Shown here piece after piece: positions 30,661 to 42,350 of a DNA stretch of 43,051 nucleotides. The DNA is from Dichomitus squalens LYAD-421 SS1 (lineage: Eukaryota; Basidiomycota; Agaricomycetes; Polyporales; Polyporaceae), in NCBI RefSeq assembly GCF_000275845.1, contig NW_006766945.1, forward strand, positions 60,668 to 103,718, written 5' to 3'. Each line of letters begins with the position of its first letter. The first letter of the stretch is position 1. Below the pieces are notes generated by a model. That model saw only the letters and a list, made by a program, of their open reading frames with translations. It ran no database searches and was not told the origin of the DNA. The translations under genes and the position numbers were made by a program.

Positions 30661-32315
30661 CGCTGTCTGTACACGAAAACACAGGTGAGTGGGTTACTCG
30701 CTGTCACACAGCATACAGGTAAGCCGCGCGGGTGCAGCAACGCAGTAGGTTAGAGCACGTCGTGGTAGGTCACTGTACGCGGGCTTGGCACGATGCGCGG
30801 GCGCGGGGAGTAGCGTATTATTATGTAATGCGAAATTTGTATTGTAGAGTAACCACCCATAAATACAATATCCGTTCATGCTCGATCTGGTGCCCAAGCG
30901 CAACGAGCCCCAACTGTATAGGACTGTTGCACTCTGTTCCTATATTTTTGCCAGGCGTTCAATAGAGTGGAACATACAGATATCGGGCGAAAAAGATGCA
31001 AATAGACGGAGACAGACGGGAAAAGATGACGAACGGCAAATAGCTTTTTGTGTGCATATGGACGGATATCTATGCATTCACCTACATACATGTGGATATC
31101 TGACTACTTCTGCCTTTTGGGCGGACTGAAACGGGCCAAAAAAGATGAGAATCGTGAGCAACAGGGAAGGTTCTCACTGGGACTGACCACGAACCTCGAC
31201 ATCGCGTGGTGGACGTCGGCAGCATGTGACTTGCCTCTTGCGACTGGCCAGATGGAACGGGATAGGCGTCAAATCCCAATATTACAGGTCTAGCATTCGA
31301 CTTGCCTGTTGACCACGCTCTCTTTGGTCTCCCTCTGCGACATGCATCTCCCCTGCCCCCTCGCTTATGGCCTCTTTTCCGTACCAATCTAGAGTCGGCT
31401 GTAGCGGGCCCCCCTGGCTAAATTGTGCGTGCCACAGGCCTTTGGGTCGTACGCGTACCGGTAGGCTCAAACGCCTCACGGGCCTCCCCCCTTCCTGATT
31501 AAGGAGCAGCCGCAAACCCCCCAAGCTTGTCTAGGATGCTTGGACGACGCGAGGCACACAGGTCAACGTGTGAGTCGCAAGGATTGTACGCGCGCATGAA
31601 GGCTCAATGCTCGCCTTCTCATTATGAACGATATCCATAGGTCCATGATCCATGCAGTCCAGGGCTGAACGTGTCTGTCCGTCGTCTGCACGCGTGGTTA
31701 TCTCGGACTCGCCTTGATCTTCAATATCATGATATCTATGTGAAGCACGTTTGATATCCCTTTTGAAAGCCGAAGGACAGAGACGATGTGCGCCCCGAAG
31801 CCTCATCGCAGGGCACATATCCTGTCCCAACCGAGAAATCCTGTGGTGAAAGGTAAGCGTACCTCACGTTTCTCCCGCTGGGGATGACCTGACATGAGGA
31901 TCCCTGTTGGCCAACTTAATTTCGAGGGCGCATGTGAAGTCGCGCATGACGGCTCGTCAACAATGCATCGTTATGGCGTCGTGGCCAGTTGAGAACTGCT
32001 GCAGGCGCCTCTCAATGTCCACAGCGTCCGCCATGAGGCAGCATACTTTCGCACTGTCTCCTCGTCCGATGTTCACATAGTCGTCCACCTTTAGTGCTTG
32101 TCCGCAGCTTGGAGGCGCGTACTAAGGTTAATGTCTCTCTCAAAGCTCACCTTGACATTTCCTAGCGAAGAGCCCGCGCTTTCGTGCTATGTGAATCGGG
32201 ATATCTCGATCTCGTGGCTATCTACAGGGCTGCTGTTCCTCCCGGGACCAACACCGCTGGCATCCAAGACTCTGTACGACGTTGGGATATCTGTCGCGAT
32301 GGTCCTGCAGGTCTT

Positions 32316-32326
32316 GCATATATAAG
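32316..32326 (+). promoter_or_regulatory. TATA box of the orphan gene at 32415
   Basis: GCATATATAAG at 32316-32326, about 90 nt before the ATG at 32415, followed by a CT-rich leader. Confidence 0.6.
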
Positions 32327-32414
32327 TTGAAGTTGGGACTCACAGGCTCCCCAAGGGCCGTCGACCTCTGCTCACAAACGCTCTCTACTCCTCTTTCCTG
32401 TAAAAACCGGAACT

Positions 32415-33481
32415 ATGTCTCGGGAACTTGACCTCAAGGAGGTGAGTAAGTCGTCTAACGTAAGCGTCAGGATAACTAAAGCCTGCTCTTTGCAGCTGGC
32501 GACGCTTCCTTTGTTCAGTATTGTGTACACTCCCAACGCTCTTACCCAGCAGTATAAAAAGCTCGGAGATGGCTATTTCTATCCGAAATCCTGGTTGTCA
32601 GACAACGTGTTCGATATGCGGGTAAGTTGGTGCTATCGGCATTCACGTCGGGTGATTCTGATGCTTCAGCTTGCTAGCTCGATCAGGACTTTCCCGATGG
32701 TTCTCTGGCATGCCTTACAAGCGAGGAGCTCCCCAAACACTTCGTCAAGCGGGGCCCCTCGTGGTTGAGTGTCAATCCCTCTTGCAACGCGTTCACTCTT
32801 GACACTGTAAGATGCCATCTCTTCTACTGTGATCATGTATCTCATAGCCCGCCGCTTTTTTCAGCCCTTCGGACATCGCAGGGCTGAAATTGGGGCTAGT
32901 CCTGTGTCGAACAGCTCGCCACCGATCATTGACCAAACTCCATATCGAAACGGCAAGGTGCCTACAGGCGTCGATGCAATCGTCCAATTTGATGATGTCC
33001 CTATGTTATTCGCCGAAAAAGGGGATGTGTCAGAGAGCACATCTGACGCATTCACAGGAGAATTAGCTTCCAAACAGAAGGTGTCTATACGCTTCGGGGT
33101 ATGTTTCTGATCCAGGATGACCCTGGCTCGCAGCTAACCTTCTGATCTCATAGTTCCCAAAATCTGGTGTTTGTGGCTACCAGGAAAAACAGCATAATAT
33201 TCGAAGCGCGAATGGAGTGGGTTTCAGCCGCGGCAAGGTGGCGGCTCTAGTCGCCCGAGAAGTCAGGTTGCTGTTGGTGAGTTCCTGGTGTCATGTCTTC
33301 TCGCGAAATATTTGGACGGCCAACAACGTTTGTTTAGGACAAAATGCAGAGCCACAACTGTCCGCTCAGCTTTAAAGGCAAGCCGGTGGCCCTCGAAGAT
33401 CTGGTCCTGGTCGATGTCCGGCATGTATCGCCAGTATCCATACAGCCTACGATTGCGGTTTTACCACAAAAGTATCTGTAG
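32415..33481 (+). CDS. Orphan mushroom protein, copy A (260 aa)
   Basis: Six exons: 32415-32441, 32496-32621, 32678-32806, 32865-33098, 33154-33276 and 33338-33481. All five introns are 54-61 nt and all are phase 0; the model gives 260 aa with no frame conflict. The first exon encodes only MSRELDLKE. Recognisable blocks are TLPLFSIVY, YFYPKSWLSDNVFDMR, GKVPTGVDAIVQFDDVPMLF and the C-terminal VALEDLVLVDVRHVSP followed by IQPTIAVLP. No signal peptide, membrane segment or known catalytic motif is visible. The C-terminal pattern (V-x-LEDL-x-LVDV-x(6)-QP) recurs in the neighbouring copy at 36.5-37.1 kb. It also resembles an unnamed, expanded family I associate with Polyporales genomes. Function unknown; it is probably intracellular. 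The TATA box at about -90 and the clean splicing suggest it is expressed. Confidence 0.75.
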
Positions 33482-34354
33482 GCCCGAAGCTATGGACACC
33501 TTCGAAAGGCCGGCCCGAGGGGACACCAGCTGTCTTGTATTGGCGTGCATTCTCTCATTCTATTCTTCCATACCGTGCTTCCTTATGTCCTTATCTAGTT
33601 CGCCAGATCGAATGTCTATCAACTAGTATCTAGGTCGCGTTTCTGCATATGTCATTGGCGTCTCCGTCTTGTTCCTAGCTCTCCTTCATATCTATGGTTT
33701 TGTCACGTTGTAGTAGCATCGAGCTTGGTCTCTGGCCCTATCCCCTGTCCTTGACATGACTGATACGAGTCTCACTATATGTTATGCGAAGGTCGACTCC
33801 AAGCGTTTGCATTCTTATACCCTAACGTTCCGTGTCGTGATAGTTCATAGGCATTAGATTCTCAGCAGTGCGTGAGGTGTCGTAATAATCCATTATATTT
33901 CCGGCTGTATGCGCTGTACAGCGTCGCACTGTGCACGCAGCGCGCGACTTATTCCCCCGAGCCTGGACGGTGTCGACTCGCGCAGAAATGTCGATTGCCT
34001 CCCCTGGATTGAGTACTTGCAGATATCGATTTGCGCTCGGTCGCGAGAGCGCTGACATTCCCGGTACTCGTGCTTATGCGTTCAATGGCGGCAGAGAAGC
34101 GCCAGTACATCTCTAGTTATCCACGGATGCATCCGTCGGTCGTAAATTCGGAATTGCGGATATCGTCGACGCGTCCAAAGCGTATCGCGATATAAGATGG
34201 GAAAGGTCAGTGGTTAGCGTTGATTGTATCAGCGTCTTCACATTCGAACGATGATGTTGTTGTTGACGTCGAGCCATTACACTAGGAAGCAGGTACCACT
34301 CTTCGGTCCTAGGGTCCTCCGTATCCTTTAGTAAACAGGATCAAGAAGAAGCTT
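33482..34354. other. Intergenic, 0.9 kb
   Basis: The 3' flank of copy A. No further exon, RNA gene or repeat supported. Confidence 0.4.
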
Positions 34355-36044
34355 ATGGTAGTTGCCATCGCTCACGGTCTTGACAAGAAAATCACGGGCG
34401 GGGAGGGCGTCGTCAGGCATCCCTCAGCCGGGTGCGTTCCGAGGAGCTCTGTTCGGAGCTCTTGGAGGCTCTTCTGCTCGACCCTAGGGCTCCTCGAGAA
34501 GGTCCCTTGGGATGGAATGATAAGCAAGTCCCAGGTGCGTTAGATCGCCCTTGTCGATGGTTCCACCGTATCCCATGCAACGTCAAGCTCGTCTCAGACT
34601 ATCAGCGGCAAGGAGCCCAACAAATCGTCACCAAAGCCCGGCGCTCGCGACATATGAAGGTTTTACCCAGACAACAGTCCGGATCCTCGGTGGTACCTCC
34701 GATCCACCACCAACAACTCGCGCTCGCCGCTCGTACCTCCAGTTCGTCACTCAGGTCCCGTATGAATAGCTCCTGCGCCCGGTCCTTAGACCTACTTCCA
34801 GTCTCTCTGCGTGAACGGCTTGTACACGCAGTCCAATTTCAAGGTTACGTACGCGGCCAAGTACACTTCCACGGACCGCAACAGAACCGTGACGGTTTAT
34901 GTAGAGGATGCGAACAACCTACAGGCGACCGGCTAGCAGGAGCTGAGCAATGAGGCCAACGTCGCCTCTAAACAGCACGGACATCTATCTCGGTCCTCGG
35001 CTCCTACCTCAAATCCATCACGAAGGCACCGCGCTCCGGATAAAGGCCGTCATCCCACTCACACTCTATCTGATGATGGCTGGTCGCAGAATGATGAAGA
35101 GAAGGAGAGATGCGCTCCCTCCGACATGGCGACATGTACTGACACCTCAGCTCTGGAGCATGTCGCGCGTACACACATATTGGGTGCGTAGTCTGCCAGA
35201 TGCCGACGTACCTTGTGCTGTGTCCTCAAAGTGCCTTTCCCTGCGCTCTGATAGCGCCTCCCTAAACCTCTGGCCCTGATGTCCTATCGGGACTCTTTCA
35301 ACTCGTGATCTTTGCAAATCGAGGCACGCCGTATGTGGGCAGATAGCTCAGAGAAGTCAGTGTGGAGAAATATGGCGAGTGGAGAAGGCGGCGAAAGCAG
35401 ACGCTATTGTCGGTGGTGGCTGCGCTGAGAATAGTGTCTGCAGCTGAGTATGATATCAGGTGGATGTCGCCACGTAACTTGTTATAGGCGCTCACTGCAA
35501 AGTTCAAGCTCAAGCTCTGTCCTGCGTCCGGGTGACTGACTATGAGACTGCTCTCTCAAGGCACGTTGAACAACACCCACAGGGCTTTACAGCAAGAATG
35601 TTGTACATATTCAGCGGAGAGAAGATGTTTGCCACGTTTGGACCACATTATGCGAGTGGTATATTATGTGATCTCATTGACTTCAAACGTACGCGTGTTG
35701 TACACGTGCTCTGGCGGCGGATATCCAGTGAGTCATCCTGCACACTCTCTTTCATTAGCGACTCAGTTACCGTCACTGGCGGTTCAGTTATCCTCTTGTG
35801 CGCAATTCCATCGATCATCCAGTTATTACGGAGACCCGCTCTAATGGTATCCTTGCCCACCGCTATGCGTTTGAAGTCACGCCCTGTGACTTGAATGCTG
35901 GTAGCCTCAAGTACTCGTACAAGGTCTGTTGCTCCTTTATTATGCTGGCCATCGGGTCCAATCTACTGTCCTCGCCGTACTACACATCTTCCCCTGCTCG
36001 CTTTGCGATGACACCGACTTTGGTGTATCTTCCATCTCAATCAG
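34355..36044 (+). pseudogene. Coding-like fragments in shifting frames
   Basis: Several stretches look like protein but do not join. Examples are a Ser/Thr-rich piece (about 34530-34640), TYFQSLCVNGLYTQSNFKV running to VEDANNLQATG-stop (about 34783-34937), and an Asp/Glu/Lys/Cys-rich piece with DDGWSQNDEEKERC (to about 35190). The last is LAHRYAFEVTPCDLNAGSLK (35837-35923), which ends at a possible donor. Stops and frame changes separate them without convincing splice pairs. I infer one or more decayed genes, or one unusually split gene. No family recognised. Confidence 0.35.
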
Positions 36045-37142
36045 GAAACTTTGCCCCTCTTCATTGCGACAGTGGTGAGTGATCGCGGTCATGAGGACTT
36101 GATGCCTGATCTCAAATTCCAGATTCCAAGGTGTGCACGGAAGGCTCTCTTGATGTCGCTCGTCCTACGGCCGTCTGAGCATCAAGTGCAACGTGCTACT
36201 TTGGCACTGCTCAACAGGCGACGTTTCAGAATGAGCGAAGATGGCTATTGTATCCTGTGTGTCCTCAGATGGCACAAGCGGCCACGCGCAACGAAGGAAG
36301 CCGGCACGGGATCGAAAGCGAGGCGAAATATGGTTCAGGGTGGCTCATCCCACTCGGTCCTCAAATCCGCACGGGAATGGCGTCCTCGCCTACGCGAAGT
36401 ACATGAGATGAAGTCGTCGGTCATATCCCTCGGACTCTCTGCCTATGTTCATGGATTGAACGGCTATCGCGTAAGGGTCCTCTCCTCTGTTCCATACTAT
36501 TGCTGCTGAGCAGACAGCGATCATTATCTGACACTGAGGCTGCTTTCAGGTTATCGAACAGGTTCCGTATAATGACGGAACCAGAAGGCAAAGGGACCTG
36601 TGCAGTATCACGTTTAACGTGGCGTTATCTCAAGCGAATGAGGGGAACTTTCGCGGAGCGGACCTACCAGCCTTCGTCTATCTGGCCTGCCAGGCGCTCC
36701 CGGAAGACCTTCATATTCACGTTCATGTGCGTGCTGGACATCCTCCTCAAGCAAGTATGCGGTCGTCAGCTGACAAATTCATTGGCTCGTGGTGCAGCTC
36801 GTAGGGTTGAGGAGTTCGGACTTGCGGCAAGGTGTATCGTTAGGTGGCGGTTGTGTCACGAAGGGTGATCTCGCGCGAAGGATCGCGATGGAAGTGACTG
36901 CGATTTTGGTCAGTATGTTTCAAAGATCATCTCGCGCAATTTGAGCAATACCTCACCGAGATTGTCAGGACACCATCAAACGGAGTAGTCAGATCCAGTA
37001 CGAGGGCAGGGATGTGAGCTTAGAGGACTTGTTCCTAGTGGACGTGGTCCAGAAATCCCCCAAGTATGTCCAGCCGACTCTCGCGTTGCGCGTTGTTCCG
37101 CAGTGGGATGGCCACGCACCGGGAAGCCTAAACCCAGTCTAA
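36045..37142 (+). pseudogene. Orphan mushroom protein, copy B (3' half intact, 5' half disrupted)
   Basis: Three exons join cleanly in phase 0: 36550-36726, 36798-36908 and 36969-37142, ending LNPV-stop. They match the last three exons of copy A in order, intron phase and sequence: GGGCVTKGDLARRIAMEVTAI aligns to the SRGKVAALVAREVRLLL block, and VSLEDLFLVDV followed by YVQPTLAL aligns to VALEDLVLVDV followed by IQPTIAVL. Upstream, exon 36045-36074 (ETLPLFIATV) matches the copy A block ATLPLFSIV. Between 36131 and 36460 three frames each hold plausible but interrupted peptide, and copy A's exons 2-4 have no clean equivalent. So it is either a decaying paralogue or a strongly diverged gene whose middle I cannot resolve. 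Confidence 0.5.
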
Positions 37143-38014
37143 GACTATGTCAATATGATGGGACGCAGGCATGATCGTGGCGTATGTGCGCAAACGTCCA
37201 TGCAGTATCACACATCCTCTCATTAGGTGAAATGCCCTATATAAATGATCGGAAGACGAGTGTGTTCGACTGGCTGCTTCTGCCCTACACTCTTCTACCG
37301 CCTCGGTCTACGGATGGCTAAGAATATTGGTTTGCCGGCCTATCCTTGAGTATCATTATGGGCGATAATGGTTGTCCTATGTGGAAACGAGGACGGCGTT
37401 CCTCTGATCTTCTGGAAAGGCGAACGTCGCCGAGAAGTTGAATCTAGAATGCTGGGAAACAGCGACGTTTCGCCGGGATAGAGGCTACGGAATTCATGTG
37501 GGAGCATGTGGTCGTCGCCTCAGTCGTATCTGGGTTTTTGCACGTAGACTATGCATTGTTGTCTCGACCACAATAGGTGAAGCTGCGCAAGCCAACAATA
37601 GACAAGGCCATAGTGCTATAAATTTGTCATGCGCAACGTCCCGACGACCATCTACGGTACTTCGACCGCTACCCCTTGTCCACAACTCAGTGGCCTCCTT
37701 CACCTTTACCTGCTACAGCATGTCCTGGACAGATCCTTGGGTAAGACTGAGACCCGTCATGGACAATGTGATAGGACTGACCGGTGCAAGACTCCAATAC
37801 GCATCACGTTGGCGAGCACATTGAGTCCAGAAGACAAGCATCTCGATGAGTGTGACTTCCTTGGTCTTCTCCGCAACTATCGGGCTGGTGACTTGGATAG
37901 TGGACCAGTCTGAGGAGACAATCAGCGTGCATAACTACAGTATGCATCCGAAGCGCCGCACCTAGGCTCCACGTGCCGAACGCCCAATAACTGTAAGTAG
38001 TCACAACAAAACGT
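37143..38014. other. Promoter-like leader plus unresolved open frames
   Basis: A TATA box (CTATATAAATG, 37238-37248) is followed by a CT-rich leader and an ATG at 37314 (MAKNIGLPAYP-stop). That layout resembles the start of copy A, so this may be the dead 5' end of a third family member. Open stretches at 37438-37739 and 37741-37913 (with LASTLSPEDKHLDECDFLGL) lack supported splice links. Confidence 0.35.
37238..37248 (+). promoter_or_regulatory. TATA box of a possible third, degenerate family member
   Basis: CTATATAAATG lies about 70 nt before the ATG at 37314, with a pyrimidine-rich leader between them. Confidence 0.45.
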
Positions 38015-38989
38015 CTATAGTGGTACTGCCTGCAGATGTCGTGGAGCTACGAACAGAATGATATCAGTCCGGTATATGGTAAGGTCTGCCGTGCAACGTA
38101 CTGCTGCGGCTAGCTTTGTCGAATTGAGCCACCCAGGGTGTTTCGCGTTGTCCCGATCAATCGCTCCGTCTTCGTACTGTACATTGGGTCAGCTAATCTG
38201 CGCGACATAGCTAGCGGGGAGTTGCAACACATACCGCGCCAGAAGCAGTAAATTCTTCGAAATCCTCGGGGCCGAACATCCACGGCGGCAACGTGATTAT
38301 CACGATGCCCGGTGTCACTGTACGTTCAATCTGTGAAAGGGAAACCCTGAGGTTTGTGTTACTCCGTCGAGTAGCGAAGATGAACGCACCTCAGGAGACC
38401 GATTTGGATACAAGAGACTCTCTAGCGGAGGGCCAAAGAGGTAGTATTTGAGCAAGTCTTCGCCGCTTGGTATGACCGCGAATTTGAAGCGCTCAAAATG
38501 GTACTTGGCGTAGCGGTTGTCGAGCGTAGACACGCCATCGATCGCGCGAACGGCGGCCGCGGCTGTCTCGAAGGGGAAACGCTGGAGGTAGTGGCGGAAA
38601 GAGCATTCGTCGGTAACATCGAGCTTCGCTCTTGCCTCTTTGTCCCATTCCTTGATGGCCGGAACGGGCAAAGTGACAGCATTGAGGTCCACCTTCACTT
38701 TGTCAATGACGGGACGGACTGATGGCACAATGGTTAGGGTATAAGAAGCGACCGTCCGGAGGTACAAAGACAACGTACAGCATTTGACCGCCAGTTCGAG
38801 TTCACGAAGAGGGAGTTCTTCTACCCGCTGTAGCTGGCGGTGCATGCCCTTCGATAGACTGAAACCTTCACTGTCCGGCCAGGAAGCACCGCGCTTTGGA
38901 GTCAGGTCTGGATCGATGTTGGCGGGTGGGAGAGCAGCCTTGGACAGGTAGAGAGGGAGAGAAATGTGGTCAGCGGCGTTGTGAGCCAT
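38015..38989 (-). CDS. Orphan fungal protein, about 265 aa
   Basis: Exons 38989-38779, 38718-38390, 38330-38235 and 38176-38015 give 265 aa with matching phases. Seen blocks: MAHNAADHISLPLYLSKAAL at the start, RQLQRVEELPLRELELAVKC, FRPVIDKVKVDLNAVTLPVP, DNRYAKYHFERFKFAVIPSG, TPGIVIITLPPWMFGPEDF and KHPGWLNSTKL near the end. No signal peptide, membrane helix or catalytic motif is visible, and I do not recognise the family. The ATG at 38989 is preferred because a TATA box lies about 65 nt upstream; earlier ATGs at 39130 and 39073 lie before or at that box. The last exon may contain one more intron (GTACGT...CTGCAG, 72 nt), which would give 241 aa ending KLAAAVPL. Confidence 0.65.
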
Positions 38990-39049
38990 GGGCAAATGCT
39001 GCGAGAGAAGCGAGTGGAAGGATCTGAAGATGATAGGGGAACATGGAGA

Positions 39050-39058
39050 CTTTATAAC
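39050..39058 (-). promoter_or_regulatory. TATA box of the orphan gene at 38989
   Basis: The minus strand reads GCGTTATAAAGTC about 65 nt before the ATG at 38989. Confidence 0.55.
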
Positions 39059-39365
39059 GCTGGCAGGGTGCATAGGCCGAAACGTGGAGATTGACAAAGG
39101 CGCGTTGAGCACAGGCCGACATGGTTCCATCGTGACGACAACGTGCAGTGATCAGTGGCTCATGGACAATTGAACATGACTTGAATCCTGACAACCAAAT
39201 CGGAGACTGCTGCTAATCCTTTGGCCGTCGCCCTCAATAACATCGCCACTCTGCCTCAGCCAGATGCACAAATCTGCAGAGTCGAAAGCAACGCATGGAT
39301 ATCAGCACGACAGATGATCTGAGACAATAGCACGAGCAAGACGATCACAACCACGTCCGAAACCA
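39059..39365. other. Intergenic, about 0.3 kb
   Basis: Holds the distal promoter of the 38989 gene and the terminator of the Puf6-like gene. No other feature seen. Confidence 0.4.
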
Positions 39366-41754
39366 CTACAGTCTCTTCAAGCTCTCCAATAACACATTCA
39401 CGCCTTTCCCGCCCGCATCCTGTATCGCCTTCCTCGTCTTCGCGTCAAACCATCCCTTGACGGTCTTCCGCTCCTCAGTCTCCTTCTCGTCGTGCTCCGC
39501 AAGCTGCTCGCACAGCGCGGCGACGACGAACGCACCGTCGCCTTGCGCCATCGCGACGGTGTTTTCTTGCCCCACGCGCTGCACGAAACGCACGGCAAAG
39601 TCACGGGCAGACCAGCGTGGGGCACGCTCGACTGTTCGTGAGCTGTGCGAGAAGTGCCCGCCTTGGAGGAGGGTTTTGTAGAGGCGAGAGGTGTGTGGGA
39701 GCGTGATTGGGTGTGGGTTGGAGAGATCGATGGAGGGGTAGGGGGTAGCGAGGGCGGAGAGGAGAGTGTCGGAAGTGGTAGATTTATCTGCGAAAGTGGA
39801 TTAAAGTGTGAGGTGAATGCAAGAGAATATCATAGCACGTACCACCTTCGGCTTCTAGCATCACCTCAAGGACAACTAAGCTTCCGCCTGGATCTCGCGA
39901 AACGTCGGCGCCCTTCTCTGCTATCCAGCTGAGCAAGCCTTCACTTGAGGCTTTGCGAATCTCCGAGGCACGTAACGCATCGTCCTTTTTACTGGTTTTG
40001 GCTCGTATCGTGTCGGTCTCGGCTAGCGTCGCGATCTGTGCGGGAGTGAAGTGTCGTCTTGTCCGAGGTGCGACGAGGTAGAATAGCGCACGTCGGCCTT
40101 GTGGCGAAGTATATAACGCAGGGGCAGCGGCGACAATGTCTGTTACGAGTGACTTCGCGGTCAGCTTTGTGTCGCTGGTGAACAGATTAGAACTATCAAC
40201 GAGCAAGAGCTATGATAACAAGCTCACTCGATAACATCCAACGATGTGAACAGGACGAGCTGGGCCTCGTCATCTTTGCACATTCGCTCGATGTGAGGCT
40301 TGATCGCCTTTACGATGTGTTTCCGATCCTACCGTAACGAGTCAACAAGATGCGTTTCCTGGCAAGCGGCCGCGGTTACCTTTGCGGTTCCCCGTACGAT
40401 GAACTCGCGGACGATACGGCTGCCGTCTTTTGTGTGCACCATCTCAGCGAGCACATCCTGGCAGCTACGCATCATACCGGTCAGCGCCAGCCACAGGACT
40501 GCGTTGGTACTCGTGACTCACGTCTCGAAGAGTTCGCGCCGGAGCTTCTCGGCTTCGGCTTCATCCTCCATCTCGGACACGGCGGCGAGATACTCCCATG
40601 CCGCGCGGTGGACAATGGCATGCGCGACAGCACCCTTATCTGGGTTGTTGAAGCTGACGATGCCCATGAGCATTGGCGAAGCGTGGGGACGGCGGATGTG
40701 GCACTCACATGGTGACCAGATTGTCCTTCAGCGCAGCCAGGACGCGTTTCTGCCGGTCACTCTCGAGGCCCTCCATGAGTCCCCTCAGACCGCGCTTGGA
40801 TCGTTCCTTTTCTTCTTCGCTCCCAGCTGTGACCGTAAAGAGGCTGGCTTCCTTGCCATAGAAATCGCGCAGCAGGATCGAGCGTTCGTATGCATTGGCG
40901 TAGAGTTCGAACGCGTCAGCGAGCACGCCCGACGCCTCGCGATGCAAGAGTAGTCGGAGGACGCTCCCTTGGAGTTCGCGCAGGATAATTGGTCGATACG
41001 AGGGGCAAAGACGGATAAGCTTCGTGACCAGGAACTGAACATGGGCGTGCGCTCAGCAACGAGTCTGAGGCTCAGAGATCATCAGAAGCGCACCTTCGAA
41101 TACTTGCTCTGCGCAAGGTCCCGATACCGCCCCTTCAGTTCCTCGGCGATCTCATTCCGCTCTTTCTGGCCCCCGTACTTGACCGCAGTCTGGACAATGC
41201 GGCTCGCGTCGTGCTTGAAGACGATGTCCTTGACCTTTCCGCGAATGACGTCCATGAGTGCGGTCAGGTGCTTCGTGCGCTCGGCCTTGGATATATTTTT
41301 CTGACGCGCGAGCGTCCAGGCGCGTTTTGCGTCGGTGAGGAGGGCGGAATGGGGCTTGGCAGATTTGCGTTGTTCAAGCAGGGCGCGTTGTGCTTTGTGT
41401 GACTCGCGCGCAGCTTTTTTCGGTCATGCGAGAGAGGTCAGATACGACGAGCAAGACTTGCAAACTGTGAGGCACACCGTTAGGGTCCTTGGCCGACTTC
41501 TCCGTTTTGTCTATCTCGTCCCCGGCCTGTTCTTCGACTTCGCTGTTCTCTGAGGACGAGAACGTCTCAACTATATCTTCTTGATCATCGGAAGTGTCTG
41601 CACTATCCTCTTGAATATTGCTCGTGACGGGACGACTTCGTTTCTTCGCCTTGGACTCGGAGGACTTCTCAAGATAGGGTTTCTTGGACTGGGGCGCGGC
41701 AGCTTGGGACGTTGCCCCGCGCTTCTTGGATCCTTTGCTGACGGCAGCAGGCAT
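39366..41754 (-). CDS. Puf6/PUM3-type RNA-binding protein (Pumilio repeats, CPL domain)
   Basis: Eight exons: 41754-41478, 41413-41094, 41034-40709, 40653-40522, 40464-40380, 40328-40228, 40174-39843 and 39787-39366, giving 664 aa with all phases matching. The N-terminal 95 residues are Lys/Ser- then Asp/Glu-rich (nucleolar-type, disordered). The Pumilio array follows: LMDVIRGKVKDIVFKHDASR, IVQTAVKYGG, SKFLVTKLIRLCP, FNNPDKGAVAHAIVHRAAWE and HTKDGSRIVREFIVRGTAKD. The C-terminal part (about residues 470-664) matches the CPL domain, with SPQGRRALFYLVAPRTRRHF, DPGGSLVVLEVMLEAEG and closing VNVLLESLKRL. Yeast Puf6 and human PUM3 act in the nucleolus in 60S ribosome assembly; Puf6 also represses ASH1 mRNA. 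A conserved housekeeping gene, with an intact model. Confidence 0.92.
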
Positions 41755-42350
41755 GACCTGTGATGCGTTTTGGAAGCAGGGGGCGCGGGGAAGGGGAGGA
41801 TGTATGGCAGGAACAAGCAGGAGATCCGCTCAGCGTTTGTTACCGCAGCCTGAGCGTCTCCCAAAAATTATGCATACAAGATATCGGCGTTAACACTGCC
41901 ATATGCGGTGCTATGCGTGTCCACCTGCCGTCGACGTCCGTCGTTCCCAAGTTCGACACAAACTTGAGCCCCTGGGCCCTCACAAGATCCACGCGGACAT
42001 GCGCTGACATGCGGAGGGTATCTACTGAGCTCAGCTGCAAGCCCGCCTGTGTAAGGAAAGGGACGACTTGGACTAGTGCGTCCATGCTCCAAGTTTGCCA
42101 TGATGTAGTTGATATATTGAAACAACACAAGCAGCATCGTAGGACTTGCACTAATACATCATTGTGATACAAGGACAGGGGGCTTGAATAAAGCGTCACG
42201 CTGGGAGCTCCTTTCACTCGTACCACCACCTACGGCAACTTTCCCACGATCGTCAGCCAATAGGAGCGGGCTACGTCGTGCGGTCAGTTATCCCTCTGGG
42301 CGACGGCCTATAGCGTACATGAAACAGCAGCAATACATACGGACAGCAGG
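41755..42350. other. Upstream region of Puf6-like gene and 5' flank of LINE
   Basis: Contains the Puf6-like promoter. The LINE 5' end must lie somewhere between here and 42351, but I cannot place its boundary or a target duplication. A 129-codon antisense frame (41840-42229) shows no family match. Confidence 0.4.

Larger units (their letters stand above)
29858..32315. other. 2.4 kb without a gene; repeat-bearing
   Basis: Contains a GC-rich GGGGCTGAGCCCC palindrome near 30184-30200, four degenerate 20-22-nt tandem units (30289-30369), and an orphan TATA/CT-rich leader (30542-30660). This could be a relic of a mobile element, but I found no paired LTRs, TIRs or coding domain. Confidence 0.4.

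Noticed and set aside
41840..42229. 129-codon minus-strand frame upstream of the Puf6-like gene
   Set aside because: No family resemblance and no splice partners; lies in the promoter region of an intact gene.
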